Source of the DNA: Rutidosis leptorrhynchoides | Lineage: Eukaryota > Streptophyta > Magnoliopsida > Asterales > Asteraceae | Assembly: GCF_046630445.1 (NCBI RefSeq) | Contig: NC_092335.1 | Coordinates: forward strand, 542,057,001 to 542,121,000 | Reading direction: 5' to 3' | Length of the DNA: 64,000 bases | In this document: positions 21,274-34,257 of the stretch, in pieces | Position numbering within the stretch: the stretch's first letter is position 1 | Layout: each line of letters starts with the position of its first letter | Made by a program: the position numbers and the translations under genes | The notes under the pieces: model-generated | The model's database searches: none | The model's input: only the letters and a program-made list of their open reading frames with translations | What the model was told of the DNA's origin: nothing

Positions 21274-23298
21274 ATGTTGAGAAGGATGCTATCTAAGAAT
21301 TACTCAAGAAAAACGGTAAATTTCTACACCTAAACACCATTTAATTCGAAATTTGGTGTTCTTGAGCAATTTTTTCCCCAATTTGATTTTGATGCTTTTT
21401 AGTGTAATTAGGCTTAAATTGTTTATGTATTATGCTTGTATAACCTAGATTGATGCTGTTTAACATGATTAGAAGCCTTAAACTTCAAATTTTGAGTAAT
21501 CTAGGGTTTGTGTTCTTGAGCAAATTTGGGGCTTTTTGATATAAACAGGTTATGGCCGATTTTTGTCATGAATTGTTGCTAAATTAAGTAGTGTAACATG
21601 TTTAGGTAGTTAAATGATCCAAACTTTGAGCCTAAACATGATTTTGAGAATTAAAGTGGACTTTTTCAAGTCTAAAATTCATGAACTTGATTTTTGAAAG
21701 ATAATGCCATTTGAGACTTGTTTAATTGCTAGTAATGATTATTTTGACATGTTATTTGAGTTGAATGCTTATGAACTTGGCGAACATTTTCGTATATGCT
21801 TATTTGAAAAAGTGTAGATTTGATAAAAATGTGAAAATAAGCTTAAGTTTGATATAAATTGATAATGTCATTGTAATTATTTTGATTGATGATTTTGCTG
21901 ACACTAATGCATATTTGGATGCACAAAAATTGTGTTTGATGTGTTTTGCAGAATGAAAGGGGTGAATCTTCATCCCAAGCCCGCAATGCTCCTGCTGAGA
22001 ATTTGGAACAACAGGAGGTGGATAACTACTACAAGCAGGATATACCTCATCCAGTCATGACCTTTTCCGATATGCACTTGGAAGAGTTGCACCCGAACCT
22101 GAGATTTGACAGACTTTGGATAGATTATCCAAAATATCAACGGGGTTTGCATACTCTTCATTCTAAGGTTGTTGAGGTACCGAGGGTCATAGAATGGGGA
22201 CCCTTAGAAGCTGTAGAATTGGCCGGGCCAATTAGGGAATTACTTGTACAGAGGTATGGTAATTCTTCTTTTAATGACTGGGTACATTTATTCACCATAC
22301 GTAGACCTGTATATAAAGTATGGTGTGAAGAATTGTTATGTAGTATAGAGTTGAATGATCGGGTAGCTAGTTTAACCGATCGTTCTTTTATTAGATTTTT
22401 GTTAGGCGGTTCGATGCGCCACATGTCTTTACTGGACATGGCTCAGGCTTTACGTATATATACGCCTGAGGAGTTAGCGTCTACCGATTGTAGAGGATTG
22501 ATACTAAACGGTAGAAAGATAGATGAAAATTTTGATACACACGGTGTGTGAAGTCAAATGACAAGCCATCACCGTTTCAAAGGGGGAAATTACTCTTATT
22601 TGGATATAGATAGAGCCGAATTAAGAGTGATACATAGGTTTTTAGCTAATTCGATTACACAAAGGGGTAAGAACAAGGAAAAAGTAAATGAACAGGATTT
22701 GTTTTACCATATGTGTATTCGAGACCCACAAAGCGCTGTAAGTATACCATATTGTGTGGGTTATTATTTATCAGCTATGGTTCGGGGGATGCGACCACAT
22801 AGCATAATAGGAGGTGGTATTTTTATTACTTTGATTGGTGAATATCTCAGTGTGGATATAAGTCGGGGGGGATTATTAGTAGAAGAACCAGAACCCCGCG
22901 ATACTATAGGTTTAAATGTATACCATGGTGCGAAAGTTTTGAAGAGGCGAAATAACGCCGCAGTACGATACCATGGTAGACATCCACAGGTGGAGAGAAA
23001 CCAGCAGCAAGGTAATGTAGGAGGGGGGAATGAGATGCAAGAAATGCATAGGTTTATAGCTTCTCAGGAATACGAAAATGCTAGACAGAGAGCATTTGAA
23101 GATTGGCAAGTTCATCAGAACCAGATCATAGCTCATTGCCAACATATAGGTAGAAACTATATTCCTACACCGAAACCCATCTTCCCTCCTTGGTCTATAG
23201 AGATGCAGCCACCATATCCTACGTATGACCCTGCCGAAGCATTCTATAGCACTTATGGTTATGCCTGGAACCCCTATTGGTACCAATATCATCCTTAG
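21274..23298 (+). pseudogene. Athila env-like gene with an intron and one in-frame stop
   Basis: The long frame (21952-23298) has no ATG near its 5' end; it opens after TTTTGCAG. An ATG at 21274 starts 14 codons that end at a GT (21316). Removing 21316-21951 (GT...AG, T-rich 3' end) joins the two in phase, so a spliced transcript is likely. Spliced env RNAs have been reported for other Athila-type elements (from memory). The protein has no domain I recognise beyond the family's post-pol ORF; there is one hydrophobic stretch around IIGGGIFITLIGEYL and a Tyr/Pro-rich C-terminus. A TGA at 22549-22551 breaks it. A membrane-glycoprotein role is unproven for plant elements. Confidence 0.75.
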
Positions 23299-25364
23299 TA
23301 TACTTATTTTTTATTTTTATTTTGTAATTTGTAATTATTGATACGTTTAATACTTTTGTTAATATTGTAATCATTTTTATAATTGTCTAACTTTTATTCT
23401 TAGATTTTAATAATTTTTGAATGTGGGGTAATATACCAAACTTCAAAAATATGTATATATGTTTGCAGTTTATCTTATGTACACAACAGGGTAAAACAAC
23501 GCATTTTCAAAGACTAGCATTAAGTTCAGCAAAAGCAACTAATTTTGACGACAAGATGCAAAATATATGTGAAATAACAACAAGACGGAATGAACAAATG
23601 ATGTGCACCATTTATCATTCAGCAAACAAACGCCAATATATTTAGAAACTTTGGTAAAAATTTAATCATTTTCACACAAATCACCCTCAATAATTTAAAT
23701 TGTTACTGATTTCTTGCAAATGAGGGCATTGCAAGATCTTAAGTGTGGGAAGGGGTTAAATTCTTTTGGATTTTAAAATTTTTATCTTAAACACTTGGTT
23801 ACCATTAAAAATACTAGTAAAGCAGTAGTTGTATTAGAATCTAGTGCTCTCTGATAATAAAGAACAGCCCTAGTCTTATATACTGACTACCCAATTCTAG
23901 TAAAATTTTTCAAAATTTTCAATTAAATGAATTCAAAATCATGTTTATACATATTTATGAACGATAAAACTAGGTTTTAACACCGAAATTATTGTTACCT
24001 CGGAAAGGACATAAATTAAGAAACAAACTAAAATGTTAAAATTCATTTAAAATGGAATAGTGGACGATAAAAAGGAAAATAAAAGCCAAGTGTGGGAAAA
24101 TTTACCAAGTTATCTTAAACATATGTCACATATATCTGTAACAAATAACTGAAAATACTTTTGCTTTGGACTAAACTAAACTGTTTTTACCCGATGAAAG
24201 AAAAGAAGAGATGGATCTACACGATGAATCAATTCCATCATTAAAAGGAAGTAAAGTCTTCCGAAAAAGACACGCGCTTCTTGATTTAGGTCATGAAGTT
24301 GTCGTCCAGACCAGCTGTAGGTTGACGAAAAATCTAGAAAAGTCATCACTAAAATCAGCAGAAAATCCACGGACCTCAGCATTAAACAGGGTCGCCAAGT
24401 GGTCAGATTTATCCTAACCATGAGAAGGATTTATCTCGTACAATGGGGGGGGCACCATGCAAATTAGCTGGATAAGACTAATGAATCAGATCCCCAGAAA
24501 GGATAATCTCCTTAAAGATTAAAAATCAGCTTTTAAGACTGATATTACTCAATCCTAGAGATTGACCTTAAAGATTGAGAATTACAAACTCATGGAATTC
24601 AATGATATCTAAACTCGAGCTTAAACGAGAAAATATTTTGATCAAAATTACAAACCGATTTGTTTTCTGAAAGCCCTATTTTCAATACGTTCATTACCAT
24701 TGAACGTAAAATCCTAGGAATTCACCTGGAATTCATTAGGTCACCTGAACCAAATCGGGTGTCAACCGTAAGAACGGTGGTTGCATAGTGGTCAAAGACA
24801 GGACCTTGTGACAGACCAAAAAATTATAAGGGTGAGCTTTACTATTGCTCCTACCAAGGATAGTAATTGCGTCCGACACGTTATAGACCATAATTAAAAG
24901 CATGTCACGGGACATTGCCTTAACAGTTGCTTGTTCAACGCTTTCCTTTACAACCGGACGGTAGTTTGCCGAAAGGTAATATACGGAACAAGTAAACTGG
25001 ACGTGTTGCTTTCCTAATACAAGGTTAGCAAGTGGGTGACACAAAACAGCAAGTTTTGAGCTAAAATTTTCAATTCTGAACCCCACCAAACCCACAAAAA
25101 TAATTTGCAAACACCGGTAGAGGGTTATCCCGGAAAACTTATCTAGGGTAAAAACTAGATTTAATTTTCAAAAGATCAAATGTTTTCATAAAGATCCAAT
25201 TTCCTTAATGGATCTAAATTTTTATAGTCATGTGGGACTGTAAACCATATCGTTACTACCATTGTTTATACCGCCGTATAGAAATCACTGATGTACAAAG
25301 TGTGAAGAATAAAGAAGTGATTCTAGTATTTCAAGACAATATTGCTTGAGGACAAGCAACGCTC
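23299..25364 (+). other. Athila 3' untranslated region
   Basis: About 2 kb without a supportable gene. It holds polypurine-like AAGTGTGGGAAGGGG (about 23748) and AAGTGTGGGAAAA (about 24089) tracts resembling the real 3' tract. The frames at 24211-24417 and 24736-25110 (minus) do not show known domains. Confidence 0.7.
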
Positions 25365-25379
25365 AAGTGTTGGAATATT
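25365..25379 (+). other. Athila polypurine tract
   Basis: AAGTGTTGGAATATT directly precedes the 3' LTR, following the conserved GCTTGAGGACAAGCAA stretch typical of Athila 3' ends. A TT interrupts the purines, where the internal copies have AAGTGTGGG. Confidence 0.7.
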
Positions 25380-27345
25380 TGATAATGCTAAAAACGAACA
25401 TATATTTCATAGCATTATTCCTCAAGAAAGACAAGCTTTTAGTTGCAATTGTTCTATTTACAAGTGATATTCGTTTAAATAATAAAAGGTGAAGACAAAA
25501 GACAGATTCGACGAATTGAAGACGCAAACGACCAAAAAGCTCAAAAGTACAAAAGACAATCAAAAAGGTTCCAATTATTGATAAGAAACGTCTCGAAATT
25601 ACAAGAGTACAAGATTCAAAACGCAAAGTACAAAATATAAAATTGTACGCAAGGACGTTCGAAAATCCGGAACCGGGACCAGAGTCAACTCTTAACGCTC
25701 GACGCAACGGACTAAAAGTTACAAGTTAACTATGTATATAAATATAATATAATATATAATTAATTATATTAATTATATATATATTATATATATATTATAA
25801 AACCGTCGGCAGAGAAAGACTCCAAGGGTGTGAGCTGTAAATTCATTCTCCGCGACTCGCGGAGTTTGAAGAGGATTTTGCCGCGAGTCGCGGAGCCCCA
25901 AAAATCGACTCTGCCTATAAAGCAAACCGAATTCTGATCATTTTTCATAATCTATTTCTCTCTTCTCTCATATATACGATATATATAATTTATATTTTAA
26001 TTTTAATTATAATTATAATTCTAATAATAAGGGTATGTTAGCGAATATTGTAAGGGTGTAAGTCGAAATTCTGTCTGTGTAACGCTACGCTATTTTTAAT
26101 CATTGTAAGTTATGTTCAACCTTTTTATATTAATGTCTCGTAGCTAAGTTATTATTATGCTTATTTAAAACGAAGTAATCATGATGTTGGGCTAATTACT
26201 AAAATTGGGTAATTGGGCTTTGTACCATAATTGGGGTTTGGACAAAAGAACGACACTTGTGAAAATTAGACTATGGGCTATTAATGGGCTTTATATTTGT
26301 TTAACTAAATGATAGTTTGTTAATGTTAATATAAAGATTTACAATTGGGCGTCCCTATAAATTACCATATACACTCGATCGGACACGATGGGCGGGGTAT
26401 TTATATGTACGAATAATCGTTCATTTAACCGGACACGGGAATGGATTAATAGCCACTAGAATAATTAAAACAGGGGTGAAATTACATTCAAGGGTAATTG
26501 GTGTAATTGTTAACAAAGTAGTAAAACCTTGGTTTACACGCAGTCGATAACCTGGTGTATTCATTAAACAAAGTATTAAAACCTTGTTACAATTCGAATC
26601 CCCAATTAGTTGGAATATTTAACTTCGGGTATAATAATAATTTGACGAGGACACTCGCACTTTATATTTATGACTGATGGACTGTTATGGACAAAAACCA
26701 GACGGACATATTAAATAATCCAGGACAAAGGACAATTAACCCATGGGCATAAAACTAAAATCAACACGTCAAACATCATGATTACGGAAGTTTAAATAAG
26801 CATAATTCTTTTATTTCATATTTAATTTCCTTTATTTTATATTTAATTGCACTTCTAATTATCGCACTTTTATTTATTGTTATTTAATTGCACTTTTAAT
26901 TATCGCAAGTTTATTTTATCGCACTTTTATTATTCGCAATTTCATTATCGTTATTTACTTTACGCTTTAATTTAAGTCTTGTATTTATTTTATATTTTAC
27001 ATTAGGTTTTAACTGCGACTAAAGTCTTAAAATCGACAAACCGGTCATTAAACGGTAAAAACCCCCCTTTATAATAATAATATTACTTATATATATATTT
27101 GTATTTTTATAAAAGTAAACTAATATAGCGTTGAGCTTTGTTTAAAGATTTCCCTGTGGAACGAACCGGACTTACTAAAAACTACACTACTGTACGATTA
27201 GGTACACTGCCTATAAGTGTTGTAGCAAGGTTTAAGTATATATCCATTCTATAAATAAATAAATATCTTGTGTAAAATTGTATCGTATTTAATAGTTTTT
27301 CCTAGTAAAATAAAAGCTATTTTATATACACCTCGCATAACATCA
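25380..27345 (+). repeat. Athila 3' LTR
   Basis: 1966 bp, matching 10525-12490 with four mismatches by eye. Palindrome pair centres lie at 25856 and 25887. It ends AACATCA and is followed by the GTAAC TSD. Confidence 0.95.
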
Positions 27346-27350
27346 GTAAC

Positions 27351-27763
27351 CTTTGCACCATATTCTCCAAAGCCACTACCCGAGCGCGAAGCTCGTTGAC
27401 TTCTTCTATTACACCGGGGTGATTGTCGGTTCGGACGAGCGGATAAATAAGATCTAGAATTTGGTGTAGTATATAATCATGACGAGATACTCTGGAAATG
27501 AGAGAGAAAATGGTGTTTCGGACAGGTTCGCCGGTAAGTGCTTTATGTTCATTGCCAAGAGGGCAATGTGGTGGATGAAAGGGATCGCCTTCTTCTTGTC
27601 TCCAATGGTTAAGTAGATTACGAACCCATCCCCAATTCATCTAGAATAGATGATGGCTAATTGGTTGATCCATTCCGATCACGCTGCTTTCGGAGCTCAT
27701 GTGGAAATCCATATCGGCATAGCTGTCGGAATTCGAGGAACTCGAACTGGTTGAGGGATCCAT
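27351..27763 (-). pseudogene. LARD leader ORF, copy A, with a TAG stop and 3' end cut by Athila
   Basis: Same protein as 42282-42728, starting MDPSTSS at 27763. A TAG at 27641-27643 stands where copy B has a tryptophan codon. The Athila insertion at 27345/27351 removes the last codons of the heptad region from this side; their continuation lies at 10524 and below. Confidence 0.8.
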
Positions 27764-28162
27764 CTTGTATGATCAGGGAAAGAATTTTTTTGGTATGAAA
27801 TAGATTTTAGAATTTAGATTTGGTATTCTTCAATATATAATTTACATATGTATATATAATACCAAAATCCCATAAATTACGGAGGAATCTTTGAAAGATG
27901 TCAGTCAAAGTTCACAGTAACAGATATGCTAAGATAAGAATTCGTCTATACACTATTATGCAATAAATGTAGGAAAACGCGTCTAGACTTAAGAATGATA
28001 AGCAGGTAATTTCCTAAGGATGGTAAGTAGATGATTTCCGACTAAAAATTATAAGCAAAACTTTTGACATGCAGACACGGTCGAAGTCCAGACTTACTAA
28101 TGCATCTTAACAACTATCAGTTAGGCACACTAATGCAAGACCTGGTTCGCTAAGACCACCGC

Positions 28163-28174
28163 TCTGATACCAAC
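28163..28174 (-). other. LARD primer-binding site (initiator tRNA-Met), unit A
   Basis: On the minus strand TGGTATCAGAGC, an exact match to the plant initiator-tRNA-Met primer site, two bases inside LTR 2. It fixes the element's orientation as minus. Confidence 0.92.
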
Positions 28175-28176
28175 TG

Positions 28177-30073
28177 AAAGGACCCGTTCATATACATTAT
28201 AAACGATTCACAATAGTTGATTACATCGCGAGGTATTTGACCTCTATATGATACGTTTTACAAACATTGCATTCATTTTTAAAAGACAAACTTTCTTTAC
28301 ATCAAAAATTGACGGCATGCATACCATTTCATATTACATCCAACTATAATTGACTTAATATTAATCTTGATGAACTCAACGACTCGAATGCAACGTCTTT
28401 CAAAGTATGTCTTGAATGACTCCAAGTAATATCCTTAATATGAGCTAATGCACAGCGGAAGAATTCTTTAATACCTGAGAATAAACATGCTTTAAAGTGT
28501 CAACCAAAAGGTTGGCGAGTTCATTAGTTTATCATAATCCATCATTTCCGTAATAGTAATAGACCACAAGATTTCAGTTTCTATAAATATCCGTACACTC
28601 GCAAGTGTATAAAAGTATTCTATAAGTTGTAGGCACCCGATAACAAGCTTTAACGTTCATGTTTTACCCTCTGAAGTACACCAGATCAGGTGTGTTTAAA
28701 ATAACCTCGAAGTACTAAAGCATCCCATAGTCAGGATGGGGTTTGTCAGACCCAATAGATCTATCTTTAGGATTCGCGCCTACCGTACATAGACAAGTAG
28801 TTTAATGTTACCAAGCTAAGGGTATATTTCTGGTTTAAACCCACATAGAATTAGTTTTAGTACTTGTGCCTATTTCGTAAAATATTTATAAATCAGCGCA
28901 TGTATTCTCAGCCCAAAAATATATATAAAAATGGAGCAAATGAAACTCACAATACTGTATTTCGTAGCAATTATGTATATGACGGCACTGAACAAGTGCA
29001 GTGTTTGTCTCGGATTCACGAACCTATATTAAGTATATATATTTATATGTTGGTCAATATCTGTCTAACAATTTAGGTCAAGTCGTAGTGTATCACAATC
29101 TTAATGCTCGAGACCGACATGCAAAAGTCAACAAAAGTCAACTTGACCCAAAATGACTTCCAAAATCTATACATGTTTATTATATAACTTATATATAGTA
29201 GTTTTATATATTTAAATATATTTATCAGATCTTATTATACTAAATAATACAAGTCATTTATTAATAAATAAAAATTTATATTAAAATTCATATATGATAA
29301 AAATATACTTTTATATATCTCAAATAATAAAATTTATAAAATTCACTTAATATCATAAAAATATAGTGGTATGTATTATTAATGTAATTACATTACGTGT
29401 GGTAAAAATATCTTTGTACGCATATTTATTTGATAAAATAATATTGATAATAATAATAATGATAAAAATAATAAAATGATAGTTTTAATAAAATATTAAT
29501 TTTTAGTAATAAAGATAATTTTAGTAATAACATCAACTGATAACAGTTATAATAATCGTTTTAATAATAATATTAAAATTAATGATAATTCAATTGACCT
29601 TATCTTTTAATCCGTTCATCGAAATCACACGATTTCTAAATGAAAAGTTATTAATTTTTTCTTCAGATTTTCAACGACATGCATATCATATAACTTATCT
29701 CAGTAGCATATGTATCAAATTTGTGATTTATCATAAACTATTTAACGACGAAACTAAGCATACAAACATGCATAATCATATATACTCGAGCACTAGTCAG
29801 GGATACACTATTAATATATAAAAGATAAGATATGAATGCTCACGTATCAATATTGTGATTCAATATTGCAGGAACGTACGTAGACGCAACGAAAATGATA
29901 AACGTTAGGTTGACCTCACGAGCAATACCCTCGATCAATACCCATAACCTTCATAGCTATAACCCATAATTTCCTTAGCTCTATCCCATTTGAAAACTTA
30001 TTTTGAAATCGTCTGAATATAACTTCATCGTAGTATTTTATGTATACTAATAATATCTTAAAATAATACTAAG

Positions 30074-30153
<80 letters not shown>

Positions 30154-30652
30154 ATTCGATTGAGAGAGTTTAGAGAAATATATTTTCAAGTTTCTATGAA
30201 ATAATGAAACCTATTGAATTCTATTTATAATAGATTTTTGAATTATTAAAGTGAATTATTAAAGTATGAATTATTAAAGTGAATTATTAAAGTATGAATT
30301 ATTAAAGTGAATTATTAAAGTATGAATTATTAAAGTGAATTATTAAAGTATGAATTATTAAAGTGAATTATTAAAGTATGAATTAAAGTGAATTATTAAA
30401 GTATGAATTATTAAAGTATGAATTATTAAAGTGAATTATTAAAGTATGAATTATTAAAGTGAATTATTAAAGTATGAATTATTAAAGTAAATTATTAAAG
30501 TATGAATTATTAAAGTGAATTATTAAAGTATGAATTATTAAAGTTAAAGTAAAGTAAAAGTAAAGTAAAGGTAAAGTTAAAGTATAGTAAAAGTATAAAA
30601 CTATGTACGTATAATATGCGTATAAAAATATATATAATATTAATTTAAATCG

Positions 30653-30716
<64 letters not shown>

Positions 30717-31142
30717 AAATAAAATATAAATATCGTTATCTTTATCATACTGGTTAAGTAATGAGTTGTCAAAAAAAATAGATTTCTTAAATCACAGTGG
30801 ACCTCATAACATAGGCCCGTAATCATATCATAATGTATCTGATAATTCAATCATTTGATATTATCTCTTAATTCTGTCGATAAATATATCGAAACAAATA
30901 TGTTTATGTAAAGTATCATAGATCTAATACTTTGTTAATGTTTTCAGTTAATATTATATATTATATATACATATCTATATACACATAATTGTTCATGAAT
31001 CGTCGAACACGGTCAAAGGGTAATTGATTACATGAATGTAGTTCCAAACTTTTTGAGATTCAACATTACAAATTCTGCTTATCGTGTCAGAAACATATAA
31101 AGGTTAAGTTTAAATTTGGTCAGAAATTTACGGGTCGTCACA
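28177..31142 (-). repeat. LARD LTR copy 2, shared by the two tandem units
   Basis: 2966 bp. Its left side abuts the unit-A primer-binding site and its right side the unit-B polypurine tract, with no TSD on either side. That is the expected layout for an LTR shared by two units after recombination. Confidence 0.95.
30077..30712. repeat. AT tracts and minisatellite in LARD LTR 2
   Basis: TA repeat of about 74 bp at 30077-30150 (only about 14 bp at the same place in LTR 1), the GAATTATTAAAGT minisatellite at 30240-30543, and a second TA repeat at about 30655-30712. Confidence 0.95.
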
Positions 31143-31584
31143 GTACCTACCCGTTAAAGAAATTTCGTCCCGAAATTTGATCGAGGTCGTCATGGCTAAC
31201 TATAAAAATGTTTTCATGACTTATTTGAGTTGATAAATAGAGTTTTATCATCATTGAGTAATATAGATAAAACAATTTGATTACGCGAAGAGTATAAGTG
31301 AAGCTATCGCAAGAGAGTGAAATGAGTAAACGTATATTCGTTTTAACCGATGACGTAGTTATGATTGATTTCCGGAATTCATGGGATTTAAAGAAAATCT
31401 TTGCAATAAGATTTGGTTCTTCAGCGATTAAGGAAATCAGGATCTTCTTTGATTAAATGCGATAATCTGTCTCGATTTCTCTGTCTGATATTTTACTATA
31501 ATTCCACCCCCTTCGTTTCTTTATTTCCACAGCTCACACCTTCTAGTCTTTCTTCCCAATCCATACTTTAAAGCATTCCTTAAT

Positions 31585-31758
31585 ATGCTTCATCCAGTAT
31601 TGATTCTTGATATACTTTTAACTTTCATATCTGTCATTCTTCTTTTTCATCTACCACCGGAGGAAGTTATTTTCTTCTACCATTACCTTGGGGTTATTGT
31701 GTTTTTCATTCTCCCGTGTCTTTATATTGCTATACGCATTTATATACACGGTTTGTAA
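31585..31758 (+). CDS. Hypothetical 57-residue hydrophobic ORF, copy B
   Basis: Counterpart of 8192-8365 in the other LARD unit, same length and frame. Within it I see one difference, CGC for CGA, both Arg. See the copy A entry for the reasons for caution. Confidence 0.15.
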   Translation: MLHPVLILDILLTFISVILLFHLPPEEVIFFYHYLGVIVFFILPCLYIAIRIYIHGL

Positions 31759-32398
31759 TTTCGGGGTTGTTATCGGGCTTTATATTCTCCATTATATTTC
31801 GGAGCTTCATGCTTTCGTTTTCTCTTCCCGATCTTAAGTCAAGCGGATAATAGTCCAGAATTCGTAGATATGAATTTTTGGATGAACATAGTTAATGTTC
31901 CAAGAAGAAAATCGTAATGGCACGATCTTGATTTGGCAAATTACCAGAATATCCGAAAATATAGAGCTATCAAGATGATATGTTCTTAATATGTTTGAAA
32001 ATTGGGTAGAATGTAAGAGTCGTGTAAACAGTACATGATGACGGTATGTTCTGTGAATCATCACGTTCCATTAGAAACTCAGCATGACTTACTGTAATAT
32101 AATCACGTTGATCAAGTGTTATTATATTATACTAACTCATGCTTCAGTTCCCAACACTACTTCAAAAACATTCCTATTTTAAATTCAAATTTTTGTTTTT
32201 TAAATTTAGAAACTAACACAGTTTCTTTTTATGTTGTAACGCAGATATTGCGAAGAGATAAAAGATATCGGATAAGAATAGTTGTGAAAATATCTTCAGG
32301 AATATCGAAGATATTATAATAAAAGATACGATAATATGGATGATGAAGAAGATTTATCTGTGAAGGTTTAGAATAAGAAGTAAGGTGTTTGCTAACGA

Positions 32399-32609
32399 TT
32401 TCAGTAGACACTGAATCATTTGGATCCTTTGAAGGCAGGTTTAGTCTTTGTGATTTGTCCACAGCCTCCTTCATGGTCTGCTCAATCCGTTTTCCAGTTT
32501 CAAACCTTCTCTTTTTCTCAGCTTTACCACCATACTATTCTTTATCATCAAACTTTTGACTGTTAAAGTCGTTTATAGTTTTTGCTGCTTCATCAGCATT
32601 TTTCCAATT
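32399..32609 (-). pseudogene. Captured poly(A)-binding protein gene fragment, copy B
   Basis: Same RRM3-linker-RRM4 fragment as 9003-9213, with the same stop in place of the tryptophan (here 32535-32537), so the stop predates the tandem duplication. Small differences from copy A, such as one altering the codons for the linker EQTMK region, show no sign of coding constraint. Confidence 0.75.
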
Positions 32610-33181
32610 TCGGAGAACTAGTTCATAGTTTGGGATATTTTTCAGAAAATTCACATTCGAAGTATGTAAGTCTAGGAGATAGACGTTATATGTATAACTT
32701 TTGACGTAAAATTGTCGCGAAATTCAAAATACTGATTGCTAATTCCCAGTAGTTGGTGTGACAATTATTGTTACAGGATGTAGGTGAGTACATGATGGGG
32801 TTTTAATGAATAAGTATAGTGGCTTTTCGGAGAGGCTTAAGTCGAAGGTTAATGAAGTTGTTGATAAGTTTACTGCTAATGTGGCGAGATATGAAAGGTT
32901 CCCCGGTAACAATGATGAAGGGGTAATTGTTATAATAAGGTTTATTCGTATAAACAAATGAAGGTGATTTGCTAGAGCTGTGACAAAACTGTCTATTTTG
33001 GAAAGAGATTGAAAAATTATATTTGGTAATAAATATCAAAGGATCTGACACGGATAGGTGTTAAACTATAACTTTGGTTTCGAGAGCTTTTCAGATGCAT
33101 GACAGTGGGTAATATGTGGTTGGATCATCATCTCGCATGTCTTTAGGAATTTTGAAGTGTTTGAACACATATTGTAATTGT

Positions 33182-33186
33182 TAATA
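33182..33186. repeat. Target-site duplication TAATA of the copia element (left copy)
   Basis: TAATA at 33182-33186 recurs at 41578-41582. The empty site is visible in LARD copy A around 9787-9791. Confidence 0.95.
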
Positions 33187-34257
33187 TGTTGGGATTTAAC
33201 AAGTTTCATAAGTCTTAAAACCTTTTAAGAATCATTATAATCGGAAGCGTGTAATTATCAAGTTTTACTTGTTAAACTTTAACCAATTTAAAGCTAAATC
33301 CCATGGATCAAGTTGTGAACATTATGCTTACATATTAACAAGAGAAGGAAGAGTGTTTTATACCTCCTTAAACTAAGTTTAAGGGCTGTTTTGATGCAAG
33401 AAGATGATGAAGAAATAATGCTTCAACACACCCTTGAGTTGGTTGAACCTTTAAGCCTTTATAACCTTGCTATCCAAGCTTGAAACCACTTCTTTTGCAC
33501 TTGAATAAACCAATCAGCAGCAACACTGATTTGAGCAGAAAGTTGATGAACTTATTGATGAACTTAGCCTCTAACTTGAAGCCTCAAGTGTTGCATACCC
33601 CAAGCCTTTTGTGCACCAATACCACCTTTACTTTGGTTAGGATTTTGACACTTAATGAACTAGATTACCAAGCTCAAAACCCTCTCCCTTTTGATAAAAA
33701 TTTCGGCCAGCAGCTGTATGAAATGAGTGAGAGAGTTTTTTTTTGCTTCTTGGTTGAATACTTGACTCAAATTACTTGGTATATGAACTCTAGCATGCAC
33801 TTGATAAATGTGTGTTCTTGAAAGTAAACAAAAGTAAGTATGGGAGACTCCTTGGTCAAAACAAAACCGTCCCCCATCCCTTTTTTATAACAAGATTGTT
33901 ATTTTTTATATCTTGTATAAAATACCTTTGTATTTATATAAAACTTGTTATATAAAATTTGTAATTGCTAAGTTACTTGCATTTTACAAACCAATTTATA
34001 AAATATTACACAACATAATTATTTAAACCTATAAATAATTAAATATAAATTATCCAAGTAATTTATCTCAAGTGGTTATATTTTAGAAAACCCATTTTCT
34101 AAAATCCAAGTGTCGCGTATTTATTTAACGAACCTATCGTTAAGATTAAATACTTATAAGGTGTTGGTAAGCTTGTTATTGGGTATGACCCGACTTGGAT
34201 CATAACATAGTGGCCACGTTAATTTAATATGTCTCTCGGGCATATGAAATACCTACA
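33187..34257 (-). repeat. Copia LTR (3' LTR in element sense)
   Basis: 1071 bp, TG...CA. The 113-codon plus-strand frame within it (33480-33821) starts at TTG, is antisense and is simply duplicated in the other LTR, so I do not call it a gene. Confidence 0.95.

Larger units (their letters stand above)
10525..27345 (+). mobile_element. Ty3/gypsy Athila-clade element with env-like gene, 16.8 kb
   Basis: Two 1966-bp LTRs (10525-12490, 25380-27345) start TGATAATGCT and end AACATCA, flanked by the TSD GTAAC. Order: LTR, tRNA-Asp-type primer-binding site, leader, gag, protease, RT, RNase H, integrase, a small zinc-knuckle ORF, an env-like gene with an intron, a long 3' untranslated region, polypurine tract, LTR. 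The DLGAS protease motif, FMDD polymerase motif and post-pol env-like ORF identify the Athila clade. I find only four LTR mismatches, so the insertion is recent, yet gag, pol and env all carry in-frame stops. Confidence 0.95.
31143..33186 (-). other. LARD internal region, copy B, 3' part
   Basis: Near-identical to 7750-9791 of copy A. It holds the second copy of the PABP fragment and of the short plus-strand frames. It is interrupted at 33186 by copia. No retroelement domains. Confidence 0.85.

Noticed and set aside
24736..25110. 124-codon minus-strand frame in the Athila 3' region
   Set aside because: Antisense to the element, no recognisable domain, and the plus strand here is a conserved-looking untranslated region.
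28177..31142. Middle LARD LTR as an independent solo-LTR insertion
   Set aside because: No TSD flanks it; it is bounded by a primer-binding site on one side and a polypurine tract on the other, as an LTR shared by tandem units would be.
33480..33821. 113-codon frame found identically at 40800-41141
   Set aside because: It starts at TTG, is antisense to copia and lies in the LTR; duplication of the LTR explains its recurrence.
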